DNA of 64,000 bases from Rhodobacteraceae bacterium HIMB11. GTDB taxonomy: Bacteria > Pseudomonadota > Alphaproteobacteria > Rhodobacterales > Rhodobacteraceae. Below the pieces are notes generated by a model. That model made no database searches, had not been told where the DNA came from, and worked only from the letters and a program-made list of their open reading frames with translations. Positions 1 through 7,097 of the stretch are shown one piece after another. Location: positions 62,001-126,000 of the forward strand of contig AVDB01000006.1 in assembly GCA_000472185.1 (NCBI GenBank), read 5' to 3'. A program made the position numbers and the translations under genes. Numbering within the stretch: position 1 is the stretch's first letter; every line of letters starts with the position of its first letter.

Positions 1-461
1 TCCCCCGCAATCGGGTGTTCAAGGATGATGCATTAATTGAATTGGCATCTACCAAACCGCAATCTTTTGATGATTTGCAACGCTCGCGCCTGTTGCTGCG
101 CGAGGCGCGGAAGGGCGACATCGCCAAGGGTATTTTGGCGTCGGTCGCCTCTGCCATGGCGCTTCCGTCCGAACACTTGCCCAAAGTGCATAAGAAAGAG
201 GATGCGCCCGACAGCAATCCTGCACTTAGTGAAATGTTGCGTGTGTTGCTGAAGGCGAAAACAGAACATCTGGGGGTTGCGGCAAAACTTGTCGCCTCTG
301 CCTCTGATCTGGATGCCATGGCCGCGGGCGAGCGGGACTTGGACATGCTGCGAGGTTGGCGGGCCGAGGTGTTCGGGGATGAGGCAAAGCGCCTGTGTCA
401 GGGCGAAATCGGCCTTGTCGCTAAGGGACGCGTTGTCACAACCTTTGAACTTCCCAAGTGA
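1..461 (+). CDS. rnd: Ribonuclease D, C-terminal part (cut by window start)
   Basis: This is the 3' end of a gene whose frame is open from base 1; the residues before the GTG at 15 (P-R-N-R) continue the same protein, so that GTG is not the true start. The sequence PRNRVFKDDAL followed by a helical region is typical of the HRDC-containing C-terminus of RNase D, a 3'-5' exoribonuclease that trims tRNA precursors. The catalytic DEDD domain lies outside the window. Its TGA stop lies in the palindrome TGATCA (459-464), which also supplies the stop of the converging lipoprotein gene, leaving no room for a terminator between them. The assignment rests on the HRDC-type sequence only. Confidence 0.8.
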   Translation, partial: PRNRVFKDDALIELASTKPQSFDDLQRSRLLLREARKGDIAKGILASVASAMALPSEHLPKVHKKEDAPDSNPALSEMLRVLLKAKTEHLGVAAKLVASASDLDAMAAGERDLDMLRGWRAEVFGDEAKRLCQGEIGLVAKGRVVTTFELPK

Positions 462-932
462 TCAGGGACGGATTGATAGGCTGTTCGTTTCTCCGATTAT
501 CACGATTTTGCGGATGCCGTCCAGCGTTCCTGTGGATAGGAATTTACCAGCGGTCAGTTGACGGTTTTTGGGGGTGCCCACGGGCAGGCGGACGTCAACC
601 TCTGCATTTAGGACGAAATGCAATTCACCAGCGGGTGCGGTTTCAACCGCCTCAAACTCTGCATTCGCGGCTCCTGCGCGGGTGGCATAGGCGGTCACAA
701 TCAAAATTTTCCCGTCCGATGTGGGGTCTAAAATCAAATCCGCGATTTGATATATCGGTGTCCCTGCATATTCGCGCTCTGTAATACCCAATATCATGTT
801 TTCTTCTGGGATCAGGCTGGGCGGGCCTTCTTGAGCGCGCAACCAATCGGTGGGGTTAAGGCGCGATGAACTGATCTGTGAACAGGCTCCAACCAGCGAC
901 AGCAACAGCAATGGTACAACAATACGGCGCAT
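462..932 (-). CDS. Putative outer-membrane lipoprotein, function unknown
   Basis: A 156-residue protein that starts with a short basic N-terminus and a hydrophobic run ending in LVGAC, a clear lipobox with the lipidated Cys near residue 17. The rest is a mature domain with no further membrane segment and no motif I recognise, so it should be exported and lipid-anchored. It converges on rnd and shares the TGATCA stop palindrome. It diverges from sufE across about 120 bases (933-1051), which must hold both promoters. No function is proposed. Confidence 0.65.
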   Translation of the reverse strand: MRRIVVPLLLLSLVGACSQISSSRLNPTDWLRAQEGPPSLIPEENMILGITEREYAGTPIYQIADLILDPTSDGKILIVTAYATRAGAANAEFEAVETAPAGELHFVLNAEVDVRLPVGTPKNRQLTAGKFLSTGTLDGIRKIVIIGETNSLSIRP

Positions 933-1051
933 ACACCCAATCCTTTTGGTTTTTGGAATTGGTAGCGCAAATTAATCCCCATGAAAAGCGCGACTTGCCC
1001 TAGACCTTTGGCGAAACCCCGCCTAAATCTATTGCAAACGAGAGGACAGTC

Positions 1052-1453
1052 ATGGCCAGCGCAGCATTTGAAGAGATTGTAGAAGATTTTGAATTCCTAG
1101 ACGATTGGGAAGATCGCTATCGTCACGTCATAGATCTGGGCAAAGCGATGGAGGATTTGGACGCCGCATTTAAGGTGGACGTCAATAAAGTGCATGGCTG
1201 CGCGTCGCAAGTATGGCTTCAGTTTTACACCGAGGATGACATGTTTCGTTTTGATGGGGACAGTGATGCGATGATTGTGCGCGGGTTGGTGGCGGTTCTG
1301 CGAGCGCTTTATAACGGTTTGCCGCTGAACGAAGTTGCCGCTGTTGATGCACATGCGGAATTGGCGCGATTGGGGTTAAACGATCATTTGTCTGCCCAAC
1401 GATCAAACGGTGTACGTTCGATGGTGGAAAAAATTCAAACAGTCGTCGCCTGA
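1052..1453 (+). CDS. sufE: SufE family sulfur acceptor
   Basis: A 133-residue protein with the SufE fold signature: an N-terminal acidic helix pair (FEEIVEDFEFLDDWEDRY), then the sequence KVHGCASQVWL that carries the persulfide-accepting Cys at about residue 50. SufE takes sulfane sulfur from the cysteine desulfurase SufS and passes it to the SufBCD scaffold for Fe-S cluster assembly in the cytoplasm. The length matches the family. The ATG at 1052 has a GAGAGGA ribosome site upstream. No other suf genes are in the window, so it is a stand-alone sufE, common in Rhodobacteraceae. Confidence 0.9.
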   Translation: MASAAFEEIVEDFEFLDDWEDRYRHVIDLGKAMEDLDAAFKVDVNKVHGCASQVWLQFYTEDDMFRFDGDSDAMIVRGLVAVLRALYNGLPLNEVAAVDAHAELARLGLNDHLSAQRSNGVRSMVEKIQTVVA

Positions 1454-1513
1454 TATTTATGTGCCCAGTTTGCGATTATGCTAGCAGGGCGCGTGTTTGG
1501 GCAAGTGGCGTTC

Positions 1514-2158
1514 CTAACCCTTGGCAAAGGTGATCAGTTCCCCCTCTAAATCGCCATAGCCCGTTGGACGATATTCGAACTCCAAACCCATTTTATCGGC
1601 ATAGCCGCGGGCCTGGTCGATCAATGCATCCGTTGGGTTTTGTGCCTGATAGACCAGTTTGGTGTAATTTCCAAAATACATCGAAATCAGATCGGGGTGG
1701 CGGTCCAATCCCAAAGGTTTCCAAACAAAGGCATCAAACTGTCTAACCAAAAAATCGGTCAGGTAAAAGGCCGTGAATTCATCGCGTTTTTCGAAATCAT
1801 CATTGCCTTCGAAAAAGGAATAACAATGGGGCCCGCGCAGCATTTTCACGCCCAACCGATCACAGGTCGCTTGCAACAGGCCACCCGTGCCACAATCCGC
1901 ATAAAGGACATAGATATCGTCATAGACTGCTCGATGTTCTGCGATCTTCTCCTCGATCAGGGGGGTGATTTTTTCGGGGGCATTATGCAAAATTGCGGGC
2001 AGGCATTTTAGATCAAGATGGGTGAACCCATGGCGTGCGATGATGTCCAAAATCTCACGCGCCAAAGCTCCACAAGCCAAAAGCAACACGCGCCCCTGAT
2101 TTTCGCTCAGTGTTGTTTCCTGATGGCTAAGTTCCTGATCCGTGATGTCCATTGCCAT
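1514..2158 (-). CDS. DUF1638 domain protein next to corrinoid protein
   Basis: A 214-residue protein with LLLACGALAREI near the N-terminus, the usual opening of DUF1638 proteins, and a conserved Cys/Gly region (YADCGTGG, GPHCYSF) that could bind a metal or cofactor. Members often sit beside corrinoid-protein genes, as here, so a role in corrinoid-dependent methyl transfer or its maintenance is an inference from context. I chose the ATG at 2158 (MAMDITDQ). The frame extends upstream to a TTG at 2224, but that stretch would encode a terminator hairpin and does not look like protein. A second ATG lies at 2152. The intercistronic terminator suggests it is expressed by read-through. Confidence 0.7.
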   Translation of the reverse strand: MAMDITDQELSHQETTLSENQGRVLLLACGALAREILDIIARHGFTHLDLKCLPAILHNAPEKITPLIEEKIAEHRAVYDDIYVLYADCGTGGLLQATCDRLGVKMLRGPHCYSFFEGNDDFEKRDEFTAFYLTDFLVRQFDAFVWKPLGLDRHPDLISMYFGNYTKLVYQAQNPTDALIDQARGYADKMGLEFEYRPTGYGDLEGELITFAKG

Positions 2159-2164
2159 GTTCCA

Positions 2165-2202
2165 AATAAAAAGGCCCGCGCAAGGAGGACGCACGAGCCT
2201 TT
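2165..2202 (-). terminator. Rho-independent terminator between corrinoid-protein gene and DUF1638 gene
   Basis: Bases 2170-2181 (AAAGGCCCGCGC on +) pair with 2191-2202 (GCACGAGCCTTT). Read on the minus strand this is a 12-bp stem with two G-U pairs, a 9-base loop and the tail TTTTTATTT. It lies 23-60 bases after the corrinoid-protein stop and just before the DUF1638 ATG, so it should cut most transcripts between the two genes. The loop on the RNA reads GUCCUCCUU, which is complementary to a Shine-Dalgarno sequence. Confidence 0.75.
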
Positions 2203-2224
2203 GGTTAAACGATGTAATCGTCAA

Positions 2225-2917
2225 TCACAATTGGTTGTGCTTGCGCGCAACAAACTCTTTCGCGGTTTCAACCGCCACAGCCGCGTCACGGCAATAGGCG
2301 TCTGCGCCGATGGCTTTGCCAAATTCTTCGTTCAATGGTGCACCGCCAACTAGAACGATGTAATCATCACGTACGCCTTGTTCGACCATAGTGTCGATCA
2401 CGACCTTCATGTAGGGCATCGTTGTTGTCAAAAGCGCTGACATGCCCAGGATGTCGGGCTGTTCTGTTTCCAACGCCTCGATATATGTTTCAACGGCGTT
2501 GTTGATGCCCAAATCAACCACCTCAAAACCTGCACCTTCCATCATCATGGAAACCAGGTTTTTACCGATGTCGTGGATATCACCTTTTACGGTGCCGATG
2601 ACCATTTTACCAACACGTGGTGCGCCTGTTTCGGCCAGCAATGGTTTCAGAATCGCCATGCCACCCTTCATCGCGTTTGCCGCCAACAGAACCTCTGGAA
2701 CAAACAGAATACCGTCTCGGAAATCCTGACCAACAATGGTCATACCGCCAACCAGGGCTTCTGTTAGAATTTGATAGGGCGCCCAGCCACGTTCTAGCAG
2801 GATGTTAACACCTTCTTCGATTTCCTCTTTCAGGCCATCGTAAAGGTCATCAAACATCTGTTGAACCAGTTCCTCATCGTCTAGTTCGGATAGGATGATG
2901 TCGTCTTCTTCGGACAT
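2225..2917 (-). CDS. mtbC: Cobalamin-binding corrinoid protein (split MetH B12 subunit)
   Basis: A 230-residue corrinoid protein. An N-terminal helical cap domain (about residues 15-95, with ILTEALVGGM and GILFVPEVLLAANAM) is followed by a Rossmann-like B12-binding domain. That domain has GDIHDIGKN, the D-x-H-x2-G motif whose His is the lower ligand of cobalt, and the later GGAPL loop. This layout matches the B12 module of MetH and of MtbC/MttC proteins. In Rhodobacteraceae methionine synthase can be split into separate homocysteine, B12 and pterin proteins. The homocysteine methyltransferase gene lies 1.3 kb away, so this is probably the B12 subunit of split MetH (inference). The ATG at 2917 has the ribosome site AAGGAAG; the in-frame extension to 2935 is unlikely. 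Confidence 0.85.
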   Translation of the reverse strand: MSEEDDIILSELDDEELVQQMFDDLYDGLKEEIEEGVNILLERGWAPYQILTEALVGGMTIVGQDFRDGILFVPEVLLAANAMKGGMAILKPLLAETGAPRVGKMVIGTVKGDIHDIGKNLVSMMMEGAGFEVVDLGINNAVETYIEALETEQPDILGMSALLTTTMPYMKVVIDTMVEQGVRDDYIVLVGGAPLNEEFGKAIGADAYCRDAAVAVETAKEFVARKHNQL

Positions 2918-2966
2918 AGTCTGCTTCCTTATCAATGCGCAGCGCGCGTTTTGGTTTGTTCACCAA

Positions 2967-3005
2967 ATGCCATTTTGTCGCGGCCTAAGTTGGCATTTTG
3001 CGACA
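2967..3005 (-). promoter_or_regulatory. Candidate H-type pseudoknot in the 5' leader of the corrinoid-protein gene
   Basis: On the minus strand four 6-base blocks follow each other: TGTCGC (3005-3000), ATGCCA (2996-2991), GCGACA (2981-2976), TGGCAT (2972-2967). Block 1 pairs with 3 and block 2 with 4, so the two helices interleave as in an H-type pseudoknot. The structure ends about 50 bases before the start codon at 2917 and is followed by a further hairpin, TTTGGT-N6-ACCAAA (2950-2967). I do not recognise the conserved bases of SAM-II, SAM-V or SAH riboswitches. The same sequence could be a double-stranded operator instead. Confidence 0.35.
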
Positions 3006-3081
3006 TGAAGCATTTAAATCCCGACCTAGCCTCATTTTTTTGGAACATCTAGGGTTTTGATGATGCAAATAATGCATAATC

Positions 3082-3117
3082 TTTACAAATGTTCTGTTTT
3101 TGTTCTATATTGGTCGT
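3082..3117 (+). promoter_or_regulatory. Promoter with LexA box in the spacer, leaderless start
   Basis: A -35 TTTACA (3082-3087) and a -10 TATATT (3106-3111) are separated by 18 bases. The spacer contains GTTC-N7-GTTC (3091-3094 and 3102-3105), the exact alphaproteobacterial LexA motif. The start point predicted 7 bases after the -10 falls on the A of the ATG at 3118. There is no Shine-Dalgarno sequence between, so the mRNA would be leaderless. LexA bound there would cover the polymerase site, predicting induction by DNA damage. Confidence 0.6.
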
Positions 3118-4206
3118 ATGGGTCACAATGTGAACATCCTTCCAAATATCAGGACGCGCGGACGCGGTACGGCGGACGTGCCGAAATCACGCTTTGATAT
3201 TCAGACACGCGATTGGTTTGATGATGGATGGGAGATAGAGGAAGAGGCGCAAGTTTTGCGCACCCTTGTGACCGAAGAACCCGCCAAAAGCGCAATTTCA
3301 TATAATGCATCGCCCGATCTTCCGTTTGATCGGTCAATCAATGCCTATCGCGGGTGCGAACATGGATGTGTTTATTGTTACGCGCGGCCCTCTCATAACT
3401 ATCTGGACCTGTCCTCAGGTCTTGATTTTGAAACCAAGCTTTTTGCAAAAACGGGCGTTGTTGATCAATTACGGCTTGAATTGGCGCGCCCAAAATATCA
3501 AGTGGCGCCGATTGCGATTGGAACGAATACCGATCCCTATCAGGCGATTGAAGGGCGCTATCAAACGACACGGCAGATATTGGAATTGATGTTGGAAACA
3601 CGTCATCCTGTTGCCATTGTCACCAAGGGGGCGATGATCGAACGGGATATTGATCTGTTGGCGGCCTTGGCAGAACAGGGGTTAACGCGGGTCGGGATAT
3701 CGGTGACCAGTTTGGATCGCACCCTGTCGCGTCGTATGGAACCCCGTGCGCCTGATCCCAAACGGCGTTTGGCGGTTATTCAGCGCCTATCTGATGCGGG
3801 CATCCCCGTACGTGTTATGGCATCGCCGATGATCCCGGGGCTTAGCGATCATGAATTAGAGGCGATATTGCAGGCAGGGCGTGATCATGGGGCCTCATCA
3901 GCCAGTTGGATCATGTTGCGCCTGCCGCATGATACGGGCGCATTGTTTGAGGATTGGTTGACGCGTCATTACCCAAACCGCCGCGACCGTGTGATGGCGC
4001 ACATGCGTGCGATGTATGATGGAAAACTGTATGATGCATCCTTTGCAACCCGCATGCGGGGCAGGGGCGTTTATGCCGAAACCATCCAGATGCGGTTTCA
4101 AGTGGCCATCAAACGATTGGGATTGGTCGAACGTGTGGCTAAACTGCGATCCGACTTGTTTGTGGCCCCGCGCCGACCGTCGGCGCAGGGGGATTTGTTT
4201 GATTAG
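3118..4206 (+). CDS. PA0069/SplB-like radical SAM protein, probably SOS-controlled
   Basis: A 362-residue radical SAM protein. The cluster motif is CEHGCVYCYAR (Cx3Cx2C) at about residues 80-90, in the sequence NAYRGCEHGCVYC. Downstream come GTNTDPYQ, VTKG and GISVTSLD, the usual order of the PA0069/COG1533 family that includes spore photoproduct lyase-like enzymes. It lies in the cytoplasm and needs a 4Fe-4S cluster and SAM; the substrate is unknown. The ATG at 3118 is chosen over the TTG at 3100 because the promoter -10 overlaps the latter. The LexA box suggests a DNA-repair role. It stands alone on its strand between corrinoid-protein and homocysteine methyltransferase genes, and its last bases overlap the end of the converging gene. 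Confidence 0.85.
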   Translation: MGHNVNILPNIRTRGRGTADVPKSRFDIQTRDWFDDGWEIEEEAQVLRTLVTEEPAKSAISYNASPDLPFDRSINAYRGCEHGCVYCYARPSHNYLDLSSGLDFETKLFAKTGVVDQLRLELARPKYQVAPIAIGTNTDPYQAIEGRYQTTRQILELMLETRHPVAIVTKGAMIERDIDLLAALAEQGLTRVGISVTSLDRTLSRRMEPRAPDPKRRLAVIQRLSDAGIPVRVMASPMIPGLSDHELEAILQAGRDHGASSASWIMLRLPHDTGALFEDWLTRHYPNRRDRVMAHMRAMYDGKLYDASFATRMRGRGVYAETIQMRFQVAIKRLGLVERVAKLRSDLFVAPRRPSAQGDLFD

Positions 4207-5225
4207 GCGACTGCGCGGCAGCGTGATCTGCGTGTGCGATGTGGCGCTGCCTCGGCGTCCCCTGTGCCATCACTGTCCGAACTAAACGCGCCGACCTTGG
4301 CGACGATGTCTTCAAGGCTGGGTTTTTCCGCTGCAGGGCGCGTTTCCAACGCCTCGCGCATTGCGCGCAAATGTTCAGGCATGGTGCCACAGCATCCGCC
4401 AATGATCTTTGCGCCACTATCCCGTGCCATCACGGCGTAATCGGCCATCAATTCAGGCGTGCCGTTGTAACAGATATGACCGTCCACATATTTGGGAATG
4501 CCGGCGTTTCCTTTGGCAACAATCGCTTGGGCAGGGGCCTCATTCCCAAATCCTTGGACCGTGCGCAACAAATCAGATGCGCCCGTTCCGCAATTCGCGC
4601 CAAAGGCAACAGGTGGATTTAGCAGGCTGTTGACCAAGGCGACCATATCGCGCGATGTGACGCCCATCATCGTGCGTCCCGCTGTATCAAAGCTCATCGT
4701 GCCAACCCATGGCAAATCCACGTGCGAAAAGGCCTCGGCTGCGGCGCGGTATTCTTCTGGTGATGAAATGGTTTCAAGCCAGAGCACATCTGCTCCGCCT
4801 TCTTTCAAACCGATTGCCTGATCCAAAAAGATTTCGACACAGTCTGCGTGTGACAGGCTGCCCACGGGTTCTAAAATTTCGCCTGTCGGTCCGACAGAGG
4901 CGGCCACCACCACAGGACGCTCCGCGGCATCTGCAATTTCGCGACCCAATTCAACAGACAGCCGAGAGAGTTCGCGTGCGCGGTGGCCCGCATCGTGTAG
5001 TTTCAAACGCGCAGAGTTGCCCCCGAAGCTGTTTGTCAAAAACAGATCACTGCCCGCATCCACCGCCATTTGATAGAGTTTGCGGATGTTGTCAGGGTGG
5101 GTTTCGTTCCACAACTCAGGGGCATCCCCCGAGGATAATCCCATGTTAAACAGGTTCGTGCCCGTGGCCCCATCCGCCAAAATCCAATCTCGGGTGTCTA
5201 ACATGTTTAAAAATGCATTTGTCAT
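4203..5225 (-). CDS. bmt: Homocysteine S-methyltransferase (Bmt; split MetH homocysteine subunit)
   Basis: A 340-residue homocysteine S-methyltransferase. It opens with [12 protein letters not shown], has a TNSFGGN loop, and carries the zinc-ligand Cys residues in GANCGTG and GGCCGT, the set that binds and activates homocysteine. It is commonly named betaine-homocysteine methyltransferase. Because the neighbouring protein is a B12 subunit of MetH type, it may instead act as the homocysteine module of a split methionine synthase (inference). The last 30 residues are acidic then Arg-rich and look disordered. The ATG at 5225 follows TAGGAG. Its end overlaps the radical SAM gene by four bases, tail to tail. 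Confidence 0.85.
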   Translation of the reverse strand: MTNAFLNMLDTRDWILADGATGTNLFNMGLSSGDAPELWNETHPDNIRKLYQMAVDAGSDLFLTNSFGGNSARLKLHDAGHRARELSRLSVELGREIADAAERPVVVAASVGPTGEILEPVGSLSHADCVEIFLDQAIGLKEGGADVLWLETISSPEEYRAAAEAFSHVDLPWVGTMSFDTAGRTMMGVTSRDMVALVNSLLNPPVAFGANCGTGASDLLRTVQGFGNEAPAQAIVAKGNAGIPKYVDGHICYNGTPELMADYAVMARDSGAKIIGGCCGTMPEHLRAMREALETRPAAEKPSLEDIVAKVGAFSSDSDGTGDAEAAPHRTRRSRCRAVA

Positions 5226-5312
5226 CGGGAACTCCTAATCATTGCACCCGCGATGACACACAGCACGACATAAAACAAACTCATAAAATTCACGTTGATT
5301 ATGAATACCGCT

Positions 5313-5324
5313 CAATACGTATTG
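5313..5324. promoter_or_regulatory. 12-base perfect palindrome in bmt/purC divergent promoter region
   Basis: CAATACGTATTG is a perfect 12-base palindrome about 88 bases before the bmt start and 63 before purC, in a 161-base divergent region. Its position suits an operator for either gene. On the bmt side, GCACCC (5326-5331) and GGGTGC (5243-5248) could also pair over a long range in the transcript. No regulator family is assigned. Confidence 0.3.
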
Positions 5325-5386
5325 GGTGCTTGTATCAGGCGGCCAACTGCCCTAAAGAAGCGCCATCCAGAATAGAAAGTTTGCCA

Positions 5387-6145
5387 ATGGCGCGTCGCAC
5401 CAAAATTTATGAAGGCAAGGCCAAAGTTTTATACGAAGGACCTGAGCCTGGAACCATCGTTCAATACTTCAAGGATGACGCCACCGCGTTCAATGCCGAA
5501 AAGAAAGACGTGATCGACGGTAAGGGTGTTTTGAACAACCGTTTGTCTGAATTTTTTATGAACGGTCTACAGGCAATTGGTATCCCGACGCATTTCATCA
5601 AACGTTTGAATATGCGCGAACAATTGGTGCGCAAATGCGAAATTATCCCGCTTGAGGTGATTGTGCGCAACTACGCAGCTGGGTCCATTTCCAAACGACT
5701 GGGAATTGAAGAGGGCACGCAGATGCCGCGCCCCATTATTGAATACTGTTACAAGGACGACAGTCTGGGTGATCCATTGGTCACCGAGGAACATATTGCC
5801 GCATTCGGATGGGCCAGCCAACAGGATATGGAAGATATCCTGTCGCTTGCATTGCGCGTGAATGATTTCATGTCCGGTTTGATGTTGGGCGTTGGCATTC
5901 GTTTGGTTGATTTCAAAATTGAAATTGGCCGTGTTTACGAAGGAGACTATCAACGTTTGGTCATCGCCGATGAAATTAGCCCCGACAGTTGTCGTCTGTG
6001 GGACATCGAAACAGGCCGCAAATTGGATAAGGACGTGTTCCGCCGCGATCTGGGCAATTTGACAGACGCCTATTCCGAAGTTGCACGTCGTTTGGGTGTT
6101 TTGCCCAAAACGGCGCAGATGCCAAAACCTACAATCGTTGAATAA
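5387..6145 (+). CDS. purC: Phosphoribosylaminoimidazole-succinocarboxamide synthase
   Basis: A 252-residue SAICAR synthase, the purine step that joins aspartate to CAIR using ATP. The N-terminus [12 protein letters not shown] is the family signature, followed by [12 protein letters not shown], the conserved RNYAAGS loop and VDFKIEIG, a metal/ATP site. The length is standard for bacteria. The ATG at 5387 is chosen because the signature starts right there; the frame is open further upstream without protein-like sequence. It begins a purC-purS-purQ run with short gaps, so the three are probably cotranscribed; purL, their partner, is not in the window. Confidence 0.97.
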   Translation: MARRTKIYEGKAKVLYEGPEPGTIVQYFKDDATAFNAEKKDVIDGKGVLNNRLSEFFMNGLQAIGIPTHFIKRLNMREQLVRKCEIIPLEVIVRNYAAGSISKRLGIEEGTQMPRPIIEYCYKDDSLGDPLVTEEHIAAFGWASQQDMEDILSLALRVNDFMSGLMLGVGIRLVDFKIEIGRVYEGDYQRLVIADEISPDSCRLWDIETGRKLDKDVFRRDLGNLTDAYSEVARRLGVLPKTAQMPKPTIVE

Positions 6146-6157
6146 GAGGGATAAGTG

Positions 6158-6397
6158 ATGAAAGCACGTGTTTATGTCATGTTGAAAACTGGTGTTCTTG
6201 ACCCTCAGGGCGAGGCCGTGCGCCACGCGCTTGGCGCCTTGGGTTTTGACGGTGTCCAAGGGGTGCGTCAGGGCAAGGTGATTGAACTGGATCTTGCTGC
6301 AACTGATAAATCCGCAGCAGAGGTTGAAGTCAAAGAGATGTGTGAAAAGCTTTTGGCCAACACCGTCATCGAAAGCTATCAGATCGAGTTAAGCTAA
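6158..6397 (+). CDS. purS: FGAM synthase subunit PurS
   Basis: A 79-residue protein with the PurS form: MKARVYVMLKTGVLDPQG, then a conserved GVQGVRQGK turn and C-terminal beta strand. PurS bridges PurQ and PurL in the three-part formylglycinamidine ribonucleotide synthase. GTG 6155 and ATG 6158 are adjacent; the ATG sits 7 bases after GAGGG and is preferred. The stop overlaps the purQ start (TAATG), which fits the fixed stoichiometry of the complex. Confidence 0.95.
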   Translation: MKARVYVMLKTGVLDPQGEAVRHALGALGFDGVQGVRQGKVIELDLAATDKSAAEVEVKEMCEKLLANTVIESYQIELS

Positions 6398-7065
6398 TGC
6401 GCGCAGCCGTTATTCAATTTCCCGGATCAAACTGTGATCGTGATATGTCCGTGGCGCTAAATGCCGCTGGCGCGGATGTCACAATGGTGTGGCACAAAAA
6501 TACTGATTTGCCCGATGGTTTGGATTTCGTGGCAATCCCTGGTGGATTTTCATTTGGTGATTATTTGCGCGTTGGTGCTATTGCCGCGCGGTCCCCCATT
6601 TGTCAGTCGGTCGTGGCCTTCGCAAATCGCGGTGGATATGTGTTTGGCGTCTGCAACGGATTTCAGGTACTAACCGAAACGGGCTTGTTGCCGGGTGCTT
6701 TGCTGCGCAATGCAGGATTGAAATACATCTGTAAACACGTGGAATTGAACGTAGAAACGACCCAGTCGGCCTATACGTCGGCGTATAAGACGGATCAGTC
6801 AATTACAATTCCAATCGCGCACCATGACGGGAACTATAACCTTGATGATGCGGATGCGCAGGCGCTCTTTGATCAGGATCGTGTTGCCTTTACCTATGCT
6901 GACAATCCCAACGGTTCCGTGCGCAGCATCGCAGGTGTCCTGTCAGAAAATCGCCGCGTATTGGGTATGATGCCCCACCCAGAGCGTTTGGCCGATCCAG
7001 CACAGGGCGGTACAGACGGTCAGCCGTTTTTTGCCGGATTGATAAATCAAATCGCCAAGGTGTAA
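6397..7065 (+). CDS. purQ: FGAM synthase glutaminase subunit PurQ
   Basis: A 222-residue class I glutamine amidotransferase. FPGSNCDRD opens the protein, GGFSFGDYLR forms the oxyanion region, GVCNGFQ carries the nucleophilic Cys, and MPHPER carries the catalytic His. It releases ammonia from glutamine for PurL. The start overlaps the purS stop by one base, giving translational coupling. After the stop there are only 32 bases before dctB and no terminator is visible. Confidence 0.97.
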   Translation: MRAAVIQFPGSNCDRDMSVALNAAGADVTMVWHKNTDLPDGLDFVAIPGGFSFGDYLRVGAIAARSPICQSVVAFANRGGYVFGVCNGFQVLTETGLLPGALLRNAGLKYICKHVELNVETTQSAYTSAYKTDQSITIPIAHHDGNYNLDDADAQALFDQDRVAFTYADNPNGSVRSIAGVLSENRRVLGMMPHPERLADPAQGGTDGQPFFAGLINQIAKV

Positions 7066-7097
7066 CGCCCATCGTTTGTTGGGTATAGTTTGACGGT

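Noticed and set aside
2224-2224. TTG start for DUF1638
   Set aside because: It would place the terminator hairpin inside the protein and add residues unlike the family; ATG 2158 fits better.
5567-6259. 230-codon minus-strand frame across purC
   Set aside because: It is antisense to a certain gene and His/Asn/Gln-rich, which is typical of a shadow frame.
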